A stretch of DNA of 64,000 bases from Cryobacterium sp. PH31-O1 (GTDB taxonomy: Bacteria; Actinomycetota; Actinomycetes; Actinomycetales; Microbacteriaceae). Every line of letters begins with the position of its first letter. Position 1 is the first letter of the stretch. The notes under the pieces are model-generated. The model saw only the letters and a list, made by a program, of their open reading frames with translations, had not been told where the DNA came from and ran no database searches. Positions 37,450-45,794 of the stretch are shown piece after piece. The translations under genes were made by a program, and so were the position numbers. Where the stretch lies: positions 1 through 64,000 of the forward strand of contig NZ_JASITB010000005.1 in NCBI RefSeq assembly GCF_030063455.1. Direction: 5' to 3'.

Positions 37450-38871
37450 CTAGTAGACCGTGACAGCTTGCTTGACGACACCGGATTCAGCGTCGAGAAC
37501 CGGAGCATCGTCCGGGCCCTTCTGAACGGCCTTGAGGATGAGCTTGAACTCGACCACCGCGAGAATGCCGTAGAGCAGGGTAAAGACGATCAGCGAGATC
37601 AGGATTTCCAGACCGGTCACACCGGGCGAGATGCCGTCTTCGGTGCGCATGAGACCAAAGACAATCCAGGGCTGACGTCCCATTTCGGTGAAGGTCCAGC
37701 CGACGCTCATGGCGAGCAGCGACATCGGGAAGCTCCAGATGGCGACCTTCCACATCCACGGTCGAGCGGGCTTGGCGGCACTCTTGCGGGTGAAGAACAG
37801 GCCGGCAACAGCAACCAGCATGTGGGCCAGGCCGAGCCCGATCATCCAGCGGAACGCCCAGTAGGTGATCCAGATGGTCGGGGTGTAGTCGCCGGGGCCG
37901 TAAGCCTCGACATACTGCGCCTGCAGGTTATTGATTCCTTCAACGGTGCCATCCAGGGTGTGCGTCGACAGGAACGAGAGCAGGTAGGGAACGCGCACCG
38001 AGAACAACTCACTCACACCGTCGGGCGTGCCGAGGGTGAAGATGGAGAACGAGGCGTTCGCGCCTGTCGCCGTGACGTACATGGCCTCGGCCGAGGCCAT
38101 CTTCATCGGCTGAACTTCGGTCATGATCAGGCTGAGCTGGTCACCGGAGAGCGTCGTGAGAATTCCGGCGATGATCATCATCCACATGCCGAACTTGAGC
38201 GCCGGCCGCATGGTGTCGAAGTGCTGGTTGCGGGCGAGGTGCCAGGCGGCGACCGAGATGATCAGGCCGGCTGAGACCATGAAGCACGCAAAGATTGTGT
38301 GCGGAAAGGATGCCAGCACGATCGGGTTGGTGAGCAGCGCCCCGATGCTGGTGAGCTCTGCGCGCCCCTTTTCTTCGTTCATGACATAGGCATCCGCGAT
38401 CGGGTTCTGCATGAACGCGTTCGCCGCGAGGATGAAGTAGGCCGAGGTGATCGTACCGATCGAGGTCAGCCAGATGGTGGCGAGGTGCACCTTCTTGGGC
38501 AGCTTGTCCCAGCCGAAGATCCAGAGGCCGATGAACGTCGCCTCCAGGAAGAACGCCAGGATGCCCTCGAACGCGAGCGGGGCGCCGAAAACGTCGCCAA
38601 CGAAGCGAGAGTAGTCCGACCAGTTCATGCCGAACTGAAACTCCTGCACGATTCCGGTCACGACGCCCATGGCGAAGTTGATCAAGAAAATCTTGCCGAA
38701 AAAGTGCGTCAGCTGCAAGTATTTAGCTTTATCGGTGCGCACCCACGCCGTTTGGAAGATGGCGACAGTCAGGGCCATTCCAATGGTGAGTGGGACGAAG
38801 AGAAAATGGTAAACGGTCGTGAGACCAAACTGCCACCGTGAGAGGAGTAAAGGATCCAACCACTCGTTCAT
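37450..38871 (-). CDS. cydA: Cytochrome bd ubiquinol/menaquinol oxidase subunit I
   Basis: 473-aa CydA, which carries hemes b558, b595 and d. The N-terminal heme-ligand His22 is in RWQFGLTTVYHFLFVPLTIG. MTEVQPMKMASAEAMY contains the QPxK segment of the quinol-binding region, and VGWTFTEMGRQPWIVFGLMR contains the conserved GRQPW. The Q loop is of the short type. ATG 38871 has GGAGGG 5 nt upstream. It heads cydABDC, a high-affinity terminal oxidase used under oxygen limitation or stress. It shares the divergent promoter region with blaI. Confidence 0.97.
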   Translation of the reverse strand: MNEWLDPLLLSRWQFGLTTVYHFLFVPLTIGMALTVAIFQTAWVRTDKAKYLQLTHFFGKIFLINFAMGVVTGIVQEFQFGMNWSDYSRFVGDVFGAPLAFEGILAFFLEATFIGLWIFGWDKLPKKVHLATIWLTSIGTITSAYFILAANAFMQNPIADAYVMNEEKGRAELTSIGALLTNPIVLASFPHTIFACFMVSAGLIISVAAWHLARNQHFDTMRPALKFGMWMMIIAGILTTLSGDQLSLIMTEVQPMKMASAEAMYVTATGANASFSIFTLGTPDGVSELFSVRVPYLLSFLSTHTLDGTVEGINNLQAQYVEAYGPGDYTPTIWITYWAFRWMIGLGLAHMLVAVAGLFFTRKSAAKPARPWMWKVAIWSFPMSLLAMSVGWTFTEMGRQPWIVFGLMRTEDGISPGVTGLEILISLIVFTLLYGILAVVEFKLILKAVQKGPDDAPVLDAESGVVKQAVTVY

Positions 38872-38904
38872 GTGCCCTCCAGCAAGTTGTGTTCCGCGCG
38901 TTTA

Positions 38905-38949
38905 CTTTTCTACGCTCGGTAAAACACTACTCTTCTACAACTCGTAGAA
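38905..38949. promoter_or_regulatory. Operator-like repeats between cydA and the BlaI-type regulator
   Basis: A palindrome, TTCTAC (38933-38938), 5-nt spacer, GTAGAA (38944-38949), lies in the divergent gap. A second half-site, CTTTTCTAC (38905-38913), repeats CTCTTCTAC (38930-38938) in direct orientation with a 25-bp offset. The right arm GTAGAA occupies the -35 position relative to a TAATGT -10 box (38967-38972, 17-nt spacing). This suits repression of blaI and, by position, cydA. That BlaI is the binder is inference. Confidence 0.55.
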
Positions 38950-38966
38950 ATCACAGTTTCGCAGCG

Positions 38967-38972
38967 TAATGT
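38967..38972 (+). promoter_or_regulatory. -10 box, leaderless start of blaI
   Basis: TAATGT ends 7 nt (TAACAAC) before ATG 38980. It overlaps the 8-bp palindrome TGTTAACA (38970-38977). Confidence 0.5.
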
Positions 38973-38979
38973 TAACAAC

Positions 38980-39366
38980 ATGGGAAGTTTGGGTGTGCTC
39001 GAAAGGCTAATGATGGATGTCCTGTGGGACTCTGCTTCCTCGTTGACGGCCAACGAACTTAAAGATGCCTTGATCAACCCTCAGATTTCGGAGCGGCCGG
39101 CTAAGCCGCTGGCGACGACCACCATTTTGACCGTGCTGTCCCGCCTCGAGGCCAAGGGCTTCGTCACCCGGGATCGCACTGTGCGCCCACACGCCTATAC
39201 CGCCGCCATGAGCCGGGCCGCCCACACGGCCGGACTGATGCACGAGGTACTCGGTCAGGTTCCAGACCGTCACGCGGCCCTCGTTCGTTTCATCGGCGGT
39301 GTCACCCCGCAGGAGGCCGAAACCCTGCGCCAGCTGCTCGGCACGGCGACCGCCGACAACGACTGA
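38980..39366 (+). CDS. BlaI/MecI/CopY-family transcriptional repressor
   Basis: 128-aa winged-helix repressor: GVLERLMMDVLWDSASSLTA, then TTTILTVLSRLEAKGFVTRD (recognition helix and wing) and HAYTAAMSRA, typical of the family. ATG 38980. It is followed by an M56 peptidase gene, the usual repressor-sensor pair in which the peptidase triggers repressor cleavage. Divergence from cydABDC suggests it controls the oxidase, a link that is inferred rather than shown. Confidence 0.92.
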   Translation: MGSLGVLERLMMDVLWDSASSLTANELKDALINPQISERPAKPLATTTILTVLSRLEAKGFVTRDRTVRPHAYTAAMSRAAHTAGLMHEVLGQVPDRHAALVRFIGGVTPQEAETLRQLLGTATADND

Positions 39367-39393
39367 CCCCGCCAGAATCAGGCAGTACTCGCC

Positions 39394-40380
39394 GTGATCA
39401 CCGCCGCCGCCCTGCTCGGCGTCATCGCCGTGCTGTTGGCCTGGCCGGTGCCGCTGGCATTGGCTCGCGCCGACTGGACGGCCCGCTCCCCCGGCGTGGC
39501 TCTCGTGCTCTGGCAGGCCATCGCGCTGTCGGGCGGCCTGTCGATGATCGGATCGCTGCTGCTCTACGGTCTCATTCCCTTCGGAACCGACCTCGGCGAC
39601 AGTGTGAGCGCCGTCAGCGGTGATCTTAGGGCTGGAACCCTTCCGGTCGACACGGGTGTCACCCACGTGCTCGCACTCGGAGCGGCCATCCTGCTCGGCG
39701 CGCACCTGCTGCTGAACCTGCTGGCGACGTTCCTGCGGGCTGAGCGCCAACGCCGCCATCACCACGCTCTCATCGCGCTGCTCAGCGATCCGCTGCACGG
39801 CCAGCCCGGCATGCGCGTCCTCGACCATCCGGCCCCCGTCGCGTATTGCCTGCCGGGAGCCGGGCATTCAGCGACCGTGCTCTCCAACGGTCTGCTGCGC
39901 CTGCTCGATGCAGACCAGGTGCGTGCGGTCATCGCCCACGAACAAGCCCACCTCGTGCAGCAGCACCACCTGGTGCTGCTCGCCTTCAAGAGCTGGCACA
40001 GCGCCCTGCCGTGGTTTCCCATCGCAAATCGCGCCGAGAACGCCGTCGCGCTGCTGGTCGAGATGCTCGCGGACGATCATGCCCGCCGCGTCGTCGACGA
40101 TCACACCCTGGCCCGCGCGATTGCCCTCGTGGGCTTGGCACTGGCCGGTTTCGCCGCACCCTCCACCAGTGAAGCGGATGCGGCGGATCACGCCGTCGCA
40201 TCCGCTTCACACGCTCACGGCCCCGCAGCCGAACCCGAACACCCAGCGCACCAGGTGACGAAACGTGTGGCACGCCTGATGAACACAACGGCGCCGCTGC
40301 ACTACCCGGCAACGGTCGGAGCGCTCGCAACCGCGGCGGCGCTCCTGACCGTGCCTGCGCTCATTCTGCTCGGGGCCTGA
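39394..40380 (+). CDS. M56 family membrane metallopeptidase (BlaR1/MecR1-like)
   Basis: 328 aa from GTG 39394. Membrane segments are at about 2-22, 36-60 and 90-115 and near the C-terminus. The zinc site is HEQAH at about 182-186 (VIAHEQAHLVQQHHLVLL), and the downstream EMLADDHARRVV supplies the third ligand region. No penicillin-binding sensor domain is present, so it is the short form. It pairs with the BlaI-type repressor 27 nt upstream. A perfect 14-bp inverted repeat lies inside the gene (40169-40210). Confidence 0.9.
   Translation: MITAAALLGVIAVLLAWPVPLALARADWTARSPGVALVLWQAIALSGGLSMIGSLLLYGLIPFGTDLGDSVSAVSGDLRAGTLPVDTGVTHVLALGAAILLGAHLLLNLLATFLRAERQRRHHHALIALLSDPLHGQPGMRVLDHPAPVAYCLPGAGHSATVLSNGLLRLLDADQVRAVIAHEQAHLVQQHHLVLLAFKSWHSALPWFPIANRAENAVALLVEMLADDHARRVVDDHTLARAIALVGLALAGFAAPSTSEADAADHAVASASHAHGPAAEPEHPAHQVTKRVARLMNTTAPLHYPATVGALATAAALLTVPALILLGA
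40169..40210. repeat. 14-bp perfect inverted repeat inside the M56 gene
   Basis: GTGAAGCGGATGCG and its exact complement CGCATCCGCTTCAC are separated by 14 nt. Each arm contains the recurrent octamer GCGGATGC/GCATCCGC. It encodes a variable Ala/Ser/His linker. Confidence 0.85.
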
Positions 40381-40409
40381 CCAATATCAGGCCGGGCCCA
40401 CGCTGACCT

Positions 40410-41336
40410 CTAGATCAGGTTTTCTTTCTTGAGCCATTCGGTCGCGATTTTGTCGGCCGCGAGCTGATCGTTCACGCTCTGTGCGTTGAGCGCTACGAGC
40501 GTGTCTGCGGTCAGCGCGGCGTTAACCTTGTTGAGAACGGCGGCGGCCTTGTCGTCGACCTTCGCAGAGACAATGGGAACCACGTTCGACGGGAAGAACA
40601 GGCCGTCCGGGTCCTCGAGGGCAACGAGATTGCCGGAGTCGAAGGCCGGACTTGCCGTGTAGATGTTTGCGAGCTGAATGTCACCGTCTTCGAGTGCCTT
40701 GACGGTAAGCGGGCCACCACCGTCTTCAACCGGCTTGAACCCCGCTGTCACGATGCCGTATTTGTCGCTCAGAGCTGTCGGTCCGTAGGGGCGGGTCTCC
40801 AACTCCGAGTTGCCACCGACCGTTATCGGCTCGGTGACGTTCTTGAGCGAGGCGATGTCGGTGAGGTTGTACTTGTCGGCGAAGGCCTTGGTGACGGTCC
40901 ACGTGTTCTGGTCCGAGGCATCCGCACGGTCCAGCGCCTGCAGCCCCGACGGAAGAGCCTTGGTGAGGGCGCTGTAGACCGCGTCGGGAGTGCCACTGGT
41001 CGCGGTATCGTCGAGGACTTGGAGCAGGTCTCCGGTGTACTCAGGGAATACGTCAATCTTGCCCGAGGTAATGTCGGGCAGGTACACCTCGCGCTGGCCG
41101 ATGCGGAACTGGCGGTCGACGGTGAAACCATCGGCTTCGAGGGCCTGAGCGTAGATCTCGGCGATGATTTCGTTCGAGTAGTAGTCCTGAGACCCAACCA
41201 CGAGCGTGCTGGATTCAGCGGATGATGAGCTACCGCTGCCCAAAGGGTCACCGGATGCACACCCTGCAAGGGCGACGACGGCCCCAACCGCGACCGCGCC
41301 AATCAGCGCGAGTCGGCCTCTATTTGCTGTGAACAT
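40410..41336 (-). CDS. Osmoprotectant ABC transporter substrate-binding lipoprotein
   Basis: 308-aa OpuAC/OpuC-type binding protein with a lipoprotein signal peptide (LALIGAVAVGAVVALAGC, acylated Cys about 26) and a Ser-rich linker. Then TLVVGSQDYYSNEIIAEIYA and DVFPEYTGDLLQVLDD match quaternary-amine binding folds, and IYTASPAFDSGNLVALEDP lies in the second lobe. Glycine betaine, proline betaine, choline or carnitine are possible ligands. ATG 41336 overlaps the end of the second permease by 17 nt. Confidence 0.9.
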   Translation of the reverse strand: MFTANRGRLALIGAVAVGAVVALAGCASGDPLGSGSSSSAESSTLVVGSQDYYSNEIIAEIYAQALEADGFTVDRQFRIGQREVYLPDITSGKIDVFPEYTGDLLQVLDDTATSGTPDAVYSALTKALPSGLQALDRADASDQNTWTVTKAFADKYNLTDIASLKNVTEPITVGGNSELETRPYGPTALSDKYGIVTAGFKPVEDGGGPLTVKALEDGDIQLANIYTASPAFDSGNLVALEDPDGLFFPSNVVPIVSAKVDDKAAAVLNKVNAALTADTLVALNAQSVNDQLAADKIATEWLKKENLI

Positions 41337-42075
41337 TTTTTTGTCCTTCCTCGATGGCGGATTCCATCACCGGGCGAGGCCGGGAAGACCTGGTCCGGAT
41401 GTCTGTGGGGCGTCCGGCCAGGACGCCGCGGGGCACTACGAAACGCTGGGTCAGCGCGAAGAGACCCTCGAGTGCGAGTGCCATCAGAATGACCAGAATC
41501 GACCCGCCGAGCATCTCGGCGTAGTCGCGAGTCTTCAGGCCAGCGAAGAGGTAGCGACCGAGCCCGAAATCGGCGACGTAGGCGGCCAGGGTGGCGGTGG
41601 CGACGACCTGCAGGGCTGCTGAGCGGAGCCCGCCAATCAGCAGGGGCAACCCCAGCGGCACCTCGACCTGACGCACAATCTGCACCTCGGACATACCAAC
41701 CGCTCGTGCCGCGTCGATGGTGCGACGATCTATGGCTTCAAAGCCGGTGTAGGCCCCGGCAAGAATCGGCGGTACGGCGAGAACGGTCAGCGCGATGTAC
41801 GGCGCGTTCAGCCCGATGCCGATCGAGAGCGCCACGAGCGTGAGAAGGCCGAGGGTGGGGATCGCCCTAAAGGCTCCGGCCGAGGCTACGGCCACGCTCC
41901 GCCCGCGCCCGGTGTGGCCGATCAGAAACCCGAGCGGAATGGCGATGGCCGAGGCGATAACCAGTGTGACCACGGTGAAGCCGAGGTGCTGAGCGAGACG
42001 CAGCGGAATGGCGTTGAGCCCCACATAGTTGGCTGGGTCGACGAGCCATTGGAGTGCCTCAGCGAAGAAATTCAT
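41320..42075 (-). CDS. Osmoprotectant ABC transporter permease (second)
   Basis: 251 aa from ATG 42075, chosen because it overlaps the stop of the first permease (ATGA); the frame continues upstream without support. Five to six membrane helices are predicted. The EAA-type loop AIDRRTIDAARAVGMSEVQI and the motif AFRAIPTLGLLTLVALSIG are typical of OpuC permeases. The C-terminus is basic (RPTDIRTRSSRPRPVMESAI). Confidence 0.9.
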   Translation of the reverse strand: MNFFAEALQWLVDPANYVGLNAIPLRLAQHLGFTVVTLVIASAIAIPLGFLIGHTGRGRSVAVASAGAFRAIPTLGLLTLVALSIGIGLNAPYIALTVLAVPPILAGAYTGFEAIDRRTIDAARAVGMSEVQIVRQVEVPLGLPLLIGGLRSAALQVVATATLAAYVADFGLGRYLFAGLKTRDYAEMLGGSILVILMALALEGLFALTQRFVVPRGVLAGRPTDIRTRSSRPRPVMESAIEEGQKNVHSK

Positions 42076-42797
42076 CGGGCGATCTCCCTCGACCGATTCT
42101 CGCTTGCCGGGGTCGCGGCTGTGGATACTGATCCGGCCGCATTGTCCGTCACGGTCGTCGCCGCCCGCGAACGGGTCCACGGCATGAGAAGACGCCCGGC
42201 ATAGACCAAAAGGGCATCAAAGACGAGCGCCAGCACGACGGTCGCCACGATCCCCGCAATGATTTCGGCCTGGATGCCCCGCTGGAATCCATCGGTGAAC
42301 AGGCTGCCAAGGCTCTGGACTCCGATTACGGCACCCACCGTCGCCAGGCTGACGGTGCTGACGGCAACAACGCGCAGGCCGGCAAGCAGTACCGGCCCTG
42401 ACAGTGGCAGCTCCACCTGCCAGAATTCGGTCCAGGTTGAGAAACCGACCGCGGATGCGGACTGCCGCACGTCCAGATCAACCGAGGCGAGGCCATCCGC
42501 TACGACGCGCACCATGAGCGCCACGCCATACAGCGTGAGAGCGATGACGAGGTTCAGGGGTGAGCGAGTGCTGGTTCCGACGATGATGGGAAGAATGATG
42601 AAAAGCGGCAGGGACGGGATGGCGTAGAGCAGCCCGACCACCGTCAGAATGACGCCGCGGCTGGCCCGGTAGCGGTGGGCCAGCCACCCGATCGGCAGGG
42701 CAATGATGAAGCTCAGAACGATCGCGGGCACGCTGAGCACGACGTGATCGAGGGTGCGATCCCAGATGAGATCGAGGTTGGCCCAGATCCACGTCAC
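42072..42797 (-). CDS. Osmoprotectant ABC transporter permease (first)
   Basis: 241 aa from GTG 42797, overlapping the ATPase stop (GTGA). Membrane helices and the EAA loop (LASVDLDVRQSASAVGFSTW) match the OpuCB/OpuCD class, with GLLYAIPSLPLFIILPIIVG near the start. The C-terminal tail is Ala/Thr-rich (ATTVTDNAAGSVSTAATPAS). It pairs with the second permease to form the channel. Confidence 0.9.
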   Translation of the reverse strand: MTWIWANLDLIWDRTLDHVVLSVPAIVLSFIIALPIGWLAHRYRASRGVILTVVGLLYAIPSLPLFIILPIIVGTSTRSPLNLVIALTLYGVALMVRVVADGLASVDLDVRQSASAVGFSTWTEFWQVELPLSGPVLLAGLRVVAVSTVSLATVGAVIGVQSLGSLFTDGFQRGIQAEIIAGIVATVVLALVFDALLVYAGRLLMPWTRSRAATTVTDNAAGSVSTAATPASENRSREIAR

Positions 42798-43666
42798 CGC
42801 GGATCACCACCCTGCGCCGAAGCACCCGACCCCGCGAGGGGACCGGCCTTTGAACCGGGGACGAGCACCCCTGCAAGCCGGCCGTCGCCGTCGACGAGAA
42901 CGTCACCTGCGCCGTGGTTCTCGAGGTGGAGCGATCTCTTACCCCGCTCCGCCCCAACAAATGTTGACACGAAATCGTCGGCCGGATTGGCGAGAATCTC
43001 CCCCGGAGAACCAACCTGGGCCACCTTGCCACCGGTGCGCAGAATAACGACCTGGTCGCCGAGCAGGAAGGCTTCGTCGATGTCGTGGGTGACGAAGACC
43101 ACGGTCTTGCCGAGTTCATGTTGCAGCCGCAGCAGCTCCTGCTGCAGTTCGGCGCGTACGATCGGATCCACGGCACCGAATGGCTCATCCATGAGCAGAA
43201 TATTGGGATTGACGGCGAGCCCGCGAGCAACACCGACGCGCTGCTGCTGACCGCCCGACAACTGGCTCGGGTAGCGTTCAGCGAGTGACCGGTCGAGACC
43301 GACCGTGTCGAGCAGCTGGAGTGCCTCGTCGCGGGCCTTCTTCCTGGACATCCCCCGCAGCATGGGTACGGTGGCGACGTTGTCAACGACCTTGCGGTGG
43401 GGCAGCAGCCCCGAGTTCTGCATGACGTAGCCGATGCTCCGCCGCAGCTTGACCGGATCGAGGGTGCCGATATCCGCTCCGTCGATGTCGATGGAGCCGC
43501 TCGTCGGGTCAACCATACGATTGATCATTCGCAGCAGCGTCGTCTTGCCCGACCCAGAGGTGCCCACGAACACGGTGGTCTTGTGCGAGGGCAGAACCAA
43601 GCTGAAGTCATCGACGGCGACCGTGCCGTCGGGGAAACGTTTGGTCACCGAGTGGAATTCAATCAT
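42794..43666 (-). CDS. Osmoprotectant ABC transporter ATP-binding protein
   Basis: 290-aa ABC ATPase: Walker A GTSGSGKTT (35-43), Q loop NSGLLPHRKV, signature LSGGQQQRVGVARGLAVNP, Walker B ILLMDEPFGAVDP and the switch VTHDIDEAF. The ProV/OpuCA style (DPVKLRRSIGYVMQNSGLLP) fits quaternary-amine import. The C-terminal CBS region of longer OpuCA proteins is short or missing here. First gene of the four-gene operon, with ATG at 43666. Confidence 0.93.
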   Translation of the reverse strand: MIEFHSVTKRFPDGTVAVDDFSLVLPSHKTTVFVGTSGSGKTTLLRMINRMVDPTSGSIDIDGADIGTLDPVKLRRSIGYVMQNSGLLPHRKVVDNVATVPMLRGMSRKKARDEALQLLDTVGLDRSLAERYPSQLSGGQQQRVGVARGLAVNPNILLMDEPFGAVDPIVRAELQQELLRLQHELGKTVVFVTHDIDEAFLLGDQVVILRTGGKVAQVGSPGEILANPADDFVSTFVGAERGKRSLHLENHGAGDVLVDGDGRLAGVLVPGSKAGPLAGSGASAQGGDPR

Positions 43667-43803
43667 CCTGGTGGCGCGCTCCTCGCATCGGGTCGGTTGG
43701 GGTCAACACACAGCAGATGCTAACCCAATCACTATTCGCGGCGACAGGCAAAACAGATTGCGCAAAAAGATTTATCCGGTAGCGAACGGAGCGTTCTGCG
43801 CAG

Positions 43804-43841
43804 AAAAAAATTGCCGGGCACTCCGTGGTGCGCCCGGCAAT
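43804..43841 (-). terminator. Intrinsic terminator after the TetR gene
   Basis: ATTGCCGGGC (43810-43819) and GCCCGGCAAT (43832-43841) form a 10-bp stem, and seven A on the plus strand (43804-43810) give a U tract on the minus strand. It lies 10 nt after the TetR stop. Confidence 0.9.
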
Positions 43842-43850
43842 CAGCGACGA

Positions 43851-44528
43851 TCAGGACGCGGTGGCGAGAAGGCTTAGCGCGTGCGGGCTGTAGAACCCGT
43901 CGAGGTAGTTACGCAGCACGAGACGGCACTCGGCAATAAAGCGCTCGTCACCGACCGGATCGGTGTGGAAGGCCCGCGCGAGGAGGGCATCCGCCATTTC
44001 GACGGCAACTTCCAGGCGGAAGATCAGCTCGTCGCCGGCCGGCAGGTCGAACTCGTTCACGAGGACCTCGGCGAGGCGACGCGCGAAGAAGTCGGCATCC
44101 GCTACGGCGTCGGCGATGGGAGCGCCATCACGGTCGTCGAAGTTAACGATGCGAAAGCCGGGTTCGGAGCGGTACAGGCCGACGAAAGCCGTCACGACAC
44201 AGTCCACCGCGTCCCACCAAGAGGTGAGGGTGCTCGCACCGAGCTCGTCGACAACGCGCTGCCGAAAGCGCACCACGGCGCGCTCGTGCAGGGCGTGCAG
44301 AACGGCGACCCGGTCTGGGTAGTAGCGGTACACCGTGCCGATGGAAGCACCAGCACGTTCCGCGATCATCGCGGTCGTGATGCGGTCGAAACCGACCTCG
44401 TCCACGACGGCGGCAGCCGCATCGAGCAAACCGGACAGACGTGCAGCGCTGCGCTGCTGAATCGGCTCGGTGCGCACCTGCTGAAGTGCTGCACCGGTCT
44501 CTTCACCTAATAAGCCACCAAGCGACAT
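43851..44528 (-). CDS. TetR/AcrR-family transcriptional regulator
   Basis: 225 aa with a TetR helix-turn-helix: LLDAAAAVVDEVGFDRITTA and ERAGASIGTVYRYYPDRVAV. A helical ligand-binding domain follows, with a divergent effector pocket (VVTAFVGLYRSEPGFRIVNF). The ligand is unknown. ATG 44528 has AAGGGGGA upstream. It is divergent from the App1-type phosphatase gene, with a gap of 97 nt, and probably regulates itself and possibly that gene. Confidence 0.9.
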   Translation of the reverse strand: MSLGGLLGEETGAALQQVRTEPIQQRSAARLSGLLDAAAAVVDEVGFDRITTAMIAERAGASIGTVYRYYPDRVAVLHALHERAVVRFRQRVVDELGASTLTSWWDAVDCVVTAFVGLYRSEPGFRIVNFDDRDGAPIADAVADADFFARRLAEVLVNEFDLPAGDELIFRLEVAVEMADALLARAFHTDPVGDERFIAECRLVLRNYLDGFYSPHALSLLATAS

Positions 44529-44613
44529 TTATCCCCCTTGAAGATAAGTCATCATCCTACGGGGTAAAACCCCTTTCCCACAGAGCTGATCTGGGGATGC
44601 ACAGCAAACGTGG

Positions 44614-44619
44614 CAGAAT
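44614..44619 (+). promoter_or_regulatory. -10-like box, leaderless start of the App1-type gene
   Basis: CAGAAT ends 6 nt (GAAGGC) before GTG 44626. GAAGG is too close to serve as a Shine-Dalgarno. Confidence 0.4.
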
Positions 44620-44625
44620 GAAGGC

Positions 44626-45699
44626 GTGCCAGAGTCCTCAGACGCCACGCCGCGTGCTCCCAGTCCCGAGCGAATCATGCACCGCGCAGCCCGCATCGAA
44701 GACTGGTTGCACGACCGCCGCGAGCATTCCGCCCGTCGCCGCGGGTATCAGCCGACCGTTATTCCTTATACCGGCTATGGCTCCACCGCCTGGGTGCGCA
44801 TCCTCTGCCGGGTGCTCCTGACCAAGCCGGACAAGCCCTCGAAACGTCAAAAACGCCCCCGCGCGGATGGCCGTGATGCCGGCATTCGGGGCTGGCGCAG
44901 CTTCACGAGCGTTCCCGTCAACGATGTGACGGTCACGATTGAGATCGACGGCCAGACGCATCGCGTACAGGCGGATCGCGGCGGAGTCGTCGACACCGTG
45001 GTTCCGGTTTCGTTACCGGCCGGCTGGCACGTTGCCCGGTTGCACACCGAATTCTCGGCCCTGGCCGAGGCCCCGCTCTTCATCGTGGCGCCCACCGTCG
45101 GCTACGGCGTCGTCTCCGACGTCGACGACACCGTGATGGTCACCACGCTCCCCCGCCCGCTGCTCGCCGCGTGGAACACCTTTGTGCTCGACGAACATGC
45201 CAGGGTGCCAACGCCCGGCATGGCCGTGTTTCTGGAACGTCTGGCATCGAACACGCCAGGAGCCCCGGTGATCTACCTCTCCACCGGTGCCTGGAATGTG
45301 GCCCCGACCCTGTCGCGCTTTCTCTCCCGCAACCTCTACCCGGCCGGGGCGCTGCTGCTGACCGACTGGGGCCCCACCCACGACCGGTGGTTCCGCAGCG
45401 GGAGCGCCCACAAACGAGACAACCTGCGCCGGCTCGCCGAGCAGTTTCCGCACATGCGCTGGTTTCTGATCGGCGACGACGGCCAGCACGACGAGGCCAT
45501 CTACAGCGACTTTCAACGTGACTATCCCGGCAGCGTCGCGGCCGTGGCGATCCGTCAGCTGTCCCCGAGCGAAGCGGTGCTCGCCGGTGGGCGCTCGCGT
45601 GACGCCGTGCTGATCGAGGGCGGCCCCGAGGCACCGTGGGTGTACGGCCCCGACGGATCCAGCCTCGCCAACCAACTCGCCGAACACGGCCTCCTCTAA
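44626..45699 (+). CDS. App1-family (DUF2183) phosphatase-like protein
   Basis: 357 aa from GTG 44626. A basic N-terminus and a beta-rich domain (VPVNDVTVTIEIDGQTHRVQ) precede the DUF2183/App1 catalytic domain. That domain contains YGVVSDVDDTVMVT (nucleophile Asp about 165-168, DxDxT-like), the later PVIYLSTGAWN, and LTDWGPTHDRWFRSGSAHKR followed by WFLIGDDGQHDEAIYSDF (HAD-like motifs). Yeast App1 is a phosphatidate phosphatase; bacterial homologues have unverified substrates, probably phospholipids. Divergent from the TetR gene. Confidence 0.88.
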   Translation: MPESSDATPRAPSPERIMHRAARIEDWLHDRREHSARRRGYQPTVIPYTGYGSTAWVRILCRVLLTKPDKPSKRQKRPRADGRDAGIRGWRSFTSVPVNDVTVTIEIDGQTHRVQADRGGVVDTVVPVSLPAGWHVARLHTEFSALAEAPLFIVAPTVGYGVVSDVDDTVMVTTLPRPLLAAWNTFVLDEHARVPTPGMAVFLERLASNTPGAPVIYLSTGAWNVAPTLSRFLSRNLYPAGALLLTDWGPTHDRWFRSGSAHKRDNLRRLAEQFPHMRWFLIGDDGQHDEAIYSDFQRDYPGSVAAVAIRQLSPSEAVLAGGRSRDAVLIEGGPEAPWVYGPDGSSLANQLAEHGLL

Positions 45700-45794
45700 G
45701 CGCAAACGGTCACGAGCCAGGTCCCCCCCCTCGAGGCGCCCCTTGGCCAGGAATGGCGAATTGCCCAGCACCAGGAGTGGTTCCTGCCGGGCGA

